From Eremophila alpestris peregrina (Eukaryota; Chordata; Aves; Passeriformes; Alaudidae): 64,000 bases of DNA. The position numbers and the translations under genes were made by a program. Under the pieces are notes generated by a model. That model was not told the origin of the DNA. It saw only the letters and a list, made by a program, of their open reading frames with translations, and searched no databases. This document shows positions 59,401 to 64,000 of the stretch, one piece after another. The DNA lies in the NCBI GenBank assembly GCA_009792885.1, contig WMCF01000018.1, forward strand, positions 11,272,240 to 11,336,239, in the 5' to 3' direction. Position 1 is the stretch's first letter. Every line of letters begins with the position of its first letter.

Positions 59401-59438
59401 CTGTCTCTTATACACATCTAGATGTGTATAAGAGACAG
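59401..59438. other. Nextera/Tn5 mosaic-end junction adapter (assembly contamination)
   Basis: A perfect 38-base palindrome is formed by the 19-base Tn5 mosaic end (CTGTCTCTTATACACATCT) followed by its exact reverse complement. This is the circularisation junction adapter of Nextera mate-pair libraries. The minus-strand translation gives the database artefact peptide VSYTHLDVYKRQ. It is not bird DNA. Sequence left and right of it may not be adjacent in the genome. Confidence 0.98.
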
Positions 59439-60666
59439 GTGTGATGTGTGCAGATGATAAAATGCACAGCACTGGTGTGAATTTACACAACTCTAAGTAA
59501 CATTTACTCCTCTCTCCCTTTACTCTGAACAGCCCCAACCACTATGATCTCACACTCCCACTCCAGCTTAGGGGCATAAATCCAATATTTATGCTTTAAA
59601 ATCCAATATTCTTCTCCTTTACTGACTTTCAAAAGCACAACAGAGCTATTCTCACTCATGAAACACCAATCCAGGCTTGTGTGACCCAGCCGTGACTTTG
59701 TTGGAGGCTCAGATATACAGTGGACATTGAGAGTGAAAGACAAAAATGTGAGAGGAGATTTGAAATGAGCAGGTTAGTGATGTGTTCATAGCTCAGGTAA
59801 AAGCACCCAGGAGCTCTAGTAAGACCAACCTTGGCCAAATTACACACAAAATTTCACACACTGAGAGCAACCCAGCTACCCAGCTTACCAGGAATAAAGA
59901 CACAAGCCACTCAGGGAGCCTACCCAGGAAGCAGCTCAGATGTGCAGCAGGAATCAGGTCAATCTGCTTCTCAAGTGACATCACAACCTCAGGCAAAGCC
60001 AAGCTGGTGTCATTTCCCAAATCCTGTGTGCTCTGAATGTCTGTGTGTGTTCCCTGTGTGTGTCTGTGTCTGTTCCCTGAGGGTACTCTCTAAGCCAGGT
60101 CTATTTTAGGATTATCCCCAAGAAATGGTACTTTAGATGTAGTTTTATAACTAACCAGGGTTTCTACAAATGAAAACAAAGAGCTTGGGACACACCTGTC
60201 CAGACCAAATCTACTGGACTACAGGCATATTTCCTGGTCCAGAGGAGAAGTGTTCTGCTTCTCTTACATATAGTCTCTAGGATGTGTTATAGTCATTGCA
60301 CCATTAATGGGAGCAGTAAATTTACTCTGTTTGCAGCCCCACACCCAAATTAACCCTCATTTGTAGAATCCCAACTTCATGCCTCAGACAAAAATCTTGT
60401 GCTGCAGCACAGGTGCCTTCAGGAGGATTGGGACACATGTGAGGCTGGAAAAGGACAAGATGTCACTTTACTATCTCCAAGAGTGGCAGTGCTCCGGCAC
60501 CTTTGCTCTATTCCCAAGAGCAGGGAGGGAATGGCTGGTGACAAAGTGCATCCTGGAGGACTGCACTGTGCCATCATAATGGACTGGTGTTCCAGTACAG
60601 GTGCTCATTTTATCACACTGGATTAGGGCTTTAGTGCTTACACAGTTTAAACATTAATATTTGCCT

Positions 60667-60674
60667 ATTTAAGC
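60667..60674 (+). promoter_or_regulatory. TATA-like element upstream of the SLC22 gene
   Basis: TATTTAAG lies 40 bases before the ATG at 60714. If used, transcription would start near 60697 and the 5' UTR would be under 20 bases, which is short, so an upstream non-coding exon is equally possible. Confidence 0.25.
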
Positions 60675-60713
60675 CACAGGCACCAGTGCAGCCTGGCCAC
60701 AGAGGTGCTCACC

Positions 60714-61085
60714 ATGGCTGAGTTTGGGGATCTTTTAAGTGCTGCGGGGGAGTTTGGGCTCTACCAGAAACTGCTGATCCTGCTCCTCTCCCTCCCACTC
60801 CTCCTCAATCCTTTCCAAATGGTTGGACAAGTGTTCATGGTTGTGGAAGTTCCTCACCACTGTGACACCAGCTGGATCCTCGCCGTGGGCCCCAACCTGA
60901 CGCTGGAAGAGCAGCTGAACCTCACCCTGCCCCGGGGCATGGATGGGCAGTTTGAGCAGTGCTCCATGTACTCCCCAGTGGGCTGGGACCTCGAGTCCAT
61001 CGTGGCCTATGGGCTGAATGACACCCAGAAGTGCATCAATGGCTGGGTGTACCCCTCAGAGCAGCCACCCTCCCTGCTGACAGAG
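60714..61085 (+). CDS. SLC22A13: SLC22A13-like organic anion transporter, exon 1
   Basis: The ATG at 60714 sits in an ideal Kozak context (accATGg); an in-frame ATG 9 bases upstream is weaker. The 124 codons end in phase 0 before gtctgt. Residues about 20-44 form the first membrane segment. The large extracellular loop typical of SLC22 proteins follows, with C50, C83 and C107 and N-glycosylation sequons at N61, N69 and N102. FMVVEVPHHC closely matches human SLC22A13 FMVLDEPHHC. Human SLC22A13 (OAT10) is a plasma-membrane exchanger for urate, nicotinate and other organic anions. The specific substrate of this bird protein is inferred only. Confidence 0.92.
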
Positions 61086-61689
61086 GTCTGTACTTGCTCT
61101 TTGATGGGACAGGGGGTGCAAAGGAGGGGATGGGAGTATCCTGGCCTGTGGGCTGGTCCAGCTGTGGTGGGAGGGGGTGGAATATCCTGGCCTGTGTTTT
61201 GGTCAGCCAGTGCCAGCTGTGGTGCTGGCAGGTTGAGATTCACTGCAGGGTTTTGCCTCCATCACACAGATGGCAGCTGGAATCCCTGGGAGGTCGTTGC
61301 AGGAAGGCCATGATGAAGATGCCTGGGGAGGGCACGGGCTGTGACCATGGGGGTGTGAGTCCAGCACATGTTCTGCCCACTCTCTGTCCCCTTTCCAGTA
61401 TCCACACCCTTGACTTCATGACATATATCTGCCTGGAGGGACCTTTTGGGCATCCCTGCCACAGTATCCCCTGTTCTTCAGCCTGGTTCTACTCACATCA
61501 TCTTCTCTGTCAAGGACATTTACCTTCCAAGTGCTTGTCATTGATATTTCTTGGGCCTCCAAAAACCTTCAGGGCTGCAACAAGATATGCCAGGGACCAT
61601 GCACTTGAGCAAAAGCCTTGTCCATCAGCATCCTCAACTCCTCTATTCGGCCTTATCTCCCACCTTCTAGTTTACATGGTTGTAATCTG

Positions 61690-61757
61690 TCAAAGGTTGT
61701 ACTTGATGTTCTTGGAGGTCTTTTCCAACCTAAATTATTTCATGATTCTGTGATTCT
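61690..61757 (+). mobile_element. CR1 LINE 3' end, short
   Basis: tgatgttcttggaggtctttt, ccaacctaaattatttc and atgattctgtgattct form the terminal CR1 sequence with its octamer-like end repeat. It is in SLC22 intron 1. Confidence 0.82.
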
Positions 61758-62425
61758 CCCTCTGTGGATCTTTGTTCCTTGCTCCCTTTCCCTCATTCCT
61801 CCTCCCTCCTTCCCAACCTGCCAGCTCCAGCACTTTCTCACAAGTCCCTTCCAGCACAGAGAAGCTGGAACAGATGAGAAAGTCCAGCCTCTGGCATTTG
61901 CAAAGGCTCATTGGTGTCCCTGAACCACCAAGTCCATTTCAGACAAGGCTTCTCTGGAGTTTTCAGCAGCTGCATCCCTTCCCATTCCCATGCTGGTCCT
62001 CCTTTATCAGAAAAAACACTGCCCTCCTTCTCTTTCCACCCTGCCTTGCCTGCATTTTTAGCCAGAGAAGAAAGCTGATACAGCTCTCACCCCAAGGTCA
62101 CACTTAAAACAAAACTTGCCAACCAGGACCCTCCCGCAGGGACATTTGGGCTGCAGGGGAATCCTGCAGATCCCAGCCCTCAGCTGATGTGCACCAGGAT
62201 GCAGAGACATGCTGAGCACCTCATGTGCCCATCCCACCACTGATTTGTGTCCTCAGTGCTCATCATGAAGGGCTCAAGCCCTTGTGAGAGGTTCTCTGCT
62301 CCAAGGGGCTGGAGCATGAGCTCAAGCACCCAGATCCTGGATCCACCATGAACTGCCCACCTCCAGAAAGTGCCTGGGTCTGCTGTCTGTCAAAAGCAAC
62401 AGCATCTGTGTTTTCCTTCCTCCAG

Positions 62426-62529
62426 TTTGACCTGGTGTGTGACAGGGCAGTCCTGAACGATATCTCCCAGTCCATCTACATGGCTGGGCTTCTCATAGGA
62501 TCCACGCTCTTTGGGATGCTGAGTGACAG
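62426..62529 (+). CDS. SLC22A13: SLC22A13-like transporter, exon 2
   Basis: 104 bases, the usual size of exon 2 in SLC22 genes, between ttccttcctccag and gtgagc. FDLVCDRAVLNDISQSIYMAG matches human FNLVCDRKHLKDTTQSVFMAG. It holds membrane segment 2 and the start of the major-facilitator signature (GMLSDR-). Phase 0 in, phase 2 out. Confidence 0.95.
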
Positions 62530-62981
62530 GTGAGCAAACACAGCTCCTTCCCAGAGACACTGCCCAGCACCCAGGGACAGACCAGACGAGGGTGCAGATG
62601 AGGGTCTATGCACTGAACAGGAACTGCTCCCCTCACAGGACTCAACCCCCTTGACTGAGATAGGGCATCTGGGGCCACCTGAGAGGTCTGGAAATGTCTG
62701 AGGGTTGAAAACAGAGGCAGATACAGCCTTGTGGAGGGGATTCTTCAGGAATCACAAGTTTAACCCCTACTCGTGCCTCAGGCTTTGCCAGAACCATGAT
62801 GGGTCAACACTGGAGATGCTGATTTTTCTGTACATTATTTCTTGGGGTGTATAGAGGAGCTATGTTCACATGGATTCAAATCTCCTCTGGTTCTCAAATC
62901 ACTTTGCATCCCTCCTGGGCTCCTCCCTCTCCTCATGGGATCTCTCCAAGTACTAACTGGGTCTTATCTCTTCTTCCACAG

Positions 62982-63136
62982 GATAGGCAGGAAGCCAGTT
63001 TTTCTCATCTGCATCCTCCTCCAGGGTGTGTTTGGCCTGGGAACTGCCTTTGTGCCCCATTTCTATGTGTTCATGGCCATCAGGTGTGTCGTGGGAGCTG
63101 TGGTGTCAGGAGTAATGATGACAGTTATATCCCTGG
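62982..63136 (+). CDS. SLC22A13: SLC22A13-like transporter, exon 3
   Basis: 155 bases, standard for SLC22 exon 3, between ttcttccacag and gtgagt. It completes the major-facilitator loop signature DR-IGRKP and encodes membrane segments 3 and 4 (FLICILLQGVFGLGTAFVP). Phase 2 in, phase 1 out. Confidence 0.95.
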
Positions 63137-63251
63137 GTGAGTGGGAAACCCTTGCCCTGAGGCAGCAGATGATACAATACAAAATAGAGCACAAGATGCA
63201 ATAACAAAAGAGAGCCCAAAACAAAGCCTGAACCTTTGTTTTTCCTCTTAG

Positions 63252-63420
63252 CTACGGAATGGGTTGGTGTCTCCCACCGGACAAAGGCATTGATGGTTAC
63301 TCACACAGCTTTTGCTCTCGGGCAGATGATGCTGGCTGGCTTGAGTTATGGCATTCGCAACTGGAGGCTGCTGGAAATTGCAGGATCTGCTCCTATGTTT
63401 GCTCTTTTCTTCTACATCTG
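63252..63420 (+). CDS. SLC22A13: SLC22A13-like transporter, exon 4
   Basis: 169 bases between gtttttcctcttag and gtaagc. TEWVG...RTKALM...FALGQMMLAGLSYGIRNWRLL matches human TEWVGPSWRTQ...FSLGQMVLAGLAYGFRNWRLL very closely and covers membrane segments 5 and 6. Phase 1 in, phase 2 out. Confidence 0.96.
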
Positions 63421-63684
63421 GTAAGCAGGAGCAGGGCAGAGCTTCTGGAAGACACAACACTGATGTCAGGGTGTGAGTGAGGAGGTGGCAGCAGCTCAGA
63501 ACCAAGCTGGGTCCTTTCCCAATGGGAGTGCAGCTGCTGGGGGAGCTGCTGCAGAGCCCAGCACATCTCCCTGGGGCACTGGACTGCTGAGAGCAGCAGC
63601 TGCTTTGCTTCAGGTCTCCAAATGTGACCTTTGGAGCCTGAATTTAGGGCATTTAGACGCGTTGATCCCATGGGCCATTCACTT

Positions 63685-63745
63685 TAGAGTTGATGATCCT
63701 TGTGGGTCCCTTCCAGCACAGAAGGTTCTGTGGTTCTGTGACCTG
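63685..63745 (+). mobile_element. CR1 LINE 3' end, short
   Basis: gttgatgatccttgtgggtcccttccagc followed by ggttctgtggttctgtg is the last about 60 bases of a CR1 element. It lies in SLC22 intron 4. A similar short end lies at 61690-61757 (gatgttcttggaggtctttt ... gattctgtgattct). Confidence 0.8.
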
Positions 63746-63846
63746 ATTCTGTGGTGCCCAAGGCTCGCTGGGCGTGGCCCCAGAGAAAGGGGCTGTGGGG
63801 AAGCTCAGCAGGACACAGCAGCATGTGCTGGCTCCCCTCCTGGCAG

Positions 63847-63967
63847 GGTGCTCCCAGAGTCAGCTCGCTGGCTGGTGACCAAAGGCAGGATCCAGGAAGC
63901 CAAGAAGGTCCTGCAGAAGGCAGCAGCCACCAACAAGCGCAGCCTCCCTCCGGAGCTCCTGGAGCAG
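63847..63967 (+). CDS. SLC22A13: SLC22A13-like transporter, exon 5 (gene continues past the window)
   Basis: 121 bases between cccctcctggcag and gtactg. LPESARWLVTKGRIQEA is the second SLC22 family signature (human LPESARWLLTRGRMDEA), at the start of the central cytoplasmic loop. KKVLQKAAATNKRSLPPELLEQ follows. Phase 2 in, phase 0 out. The second half of the transporter (membrane segments 7-12) must lie to the right of the window. Confidence 0.95.
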
Positions 63968-64000
63968 GTACTGGGGGGTTCCTGTCCTCAGCCACTGCCC

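Larger units (their letters stand above)
57464..60713. other. Region between the XIRP1 locus and the SLC22 gene
   Basis: No supported coding exon. Possible poly(A) signals for the LIM transcript are AATAAA at 57467-57472 (very close to the stop), several copies inside the (AAATA)n tract at 57950-57997, and AATAAA at 58060-58065. The region contains the Nextera adapter artefact (59401-59438) and a TATA-like TATTTAAG at 60667-60674. Confidence 0.55.

Noticed and set aside
59317..59538. 73-codon minus-strand frame with VSYTHLDVYKRQ
   Set aside because: It is translated sequencing adapter.

Overview
This is vertebrate nuclear DNA, most likely from a bird. The introns are small, the interspersed repeats are almost all CR1-type LINE fragments, and the main gene is the 27-repeat, roughly 2.55-kb-codon Xin (XIRP1) form known from chicken. 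Every gene I can support is on the + strand. The species cannot be named from the sequence alone.

Layout. 1-17446: no supportable coding exon; it holds two CR1 fragments, microsatellites and a CTCF-like motif. 17459-57463: the XIRP1 locus. I reconstruct six short 5' coding exons (17459-17586, 18797-18851, 20165-20578, 21292-21373, 35978-36126, 37329-37382). The chain can then continue in frame into either of two mutually exclusive 3' parts: the giant Xin-repeat exon (38998-46662), or a LIM-domain module of two exons (52761-52885 and 54331-57463). All exon phases agree. The Xin form would be 2848 codons (2554 if it starts at the Xin exon's own ATG) and the LIM form 1379 codons. This matches, from memory, the organisation of the paralogue XIRP2, whose short isoform skips the Xin exon and carries an EPLIN-like LIM domain; human XIRP1 is not known to have such a LIM isoform. 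60714-63967: the first five coding exons of an SLC22 organic-anion-transporter gene (SLC22A13-like), which runs off the right edge.

Functional reading. The Xin product is an actin-binding, cross-linking scaffold of cardiac intercalated discs and skeletal myotendinous junctions. The LIM product would be an EPLIN/XIRP2-like actin-associated protein from the same locus. The large intron (21374-35977) holds two exact MEF2 consensus sites 566 bp apart, each next to a CAGCTG E-box (one also near GATA and NKX2-5-like motifs), a plausible muscle enhancer.

Assembly cautions. 59401-59438 is a perfect 38-bp palindrome identical to the Nextera (Tn5 mosaic-end) junction adapter, so it is a library artefact. 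It lies between the XIRP1 locus and the SLC22 gene, so their linkage needs checking. A 10-N gap (33783-33792) interrupts a 20-bp minisatellite.
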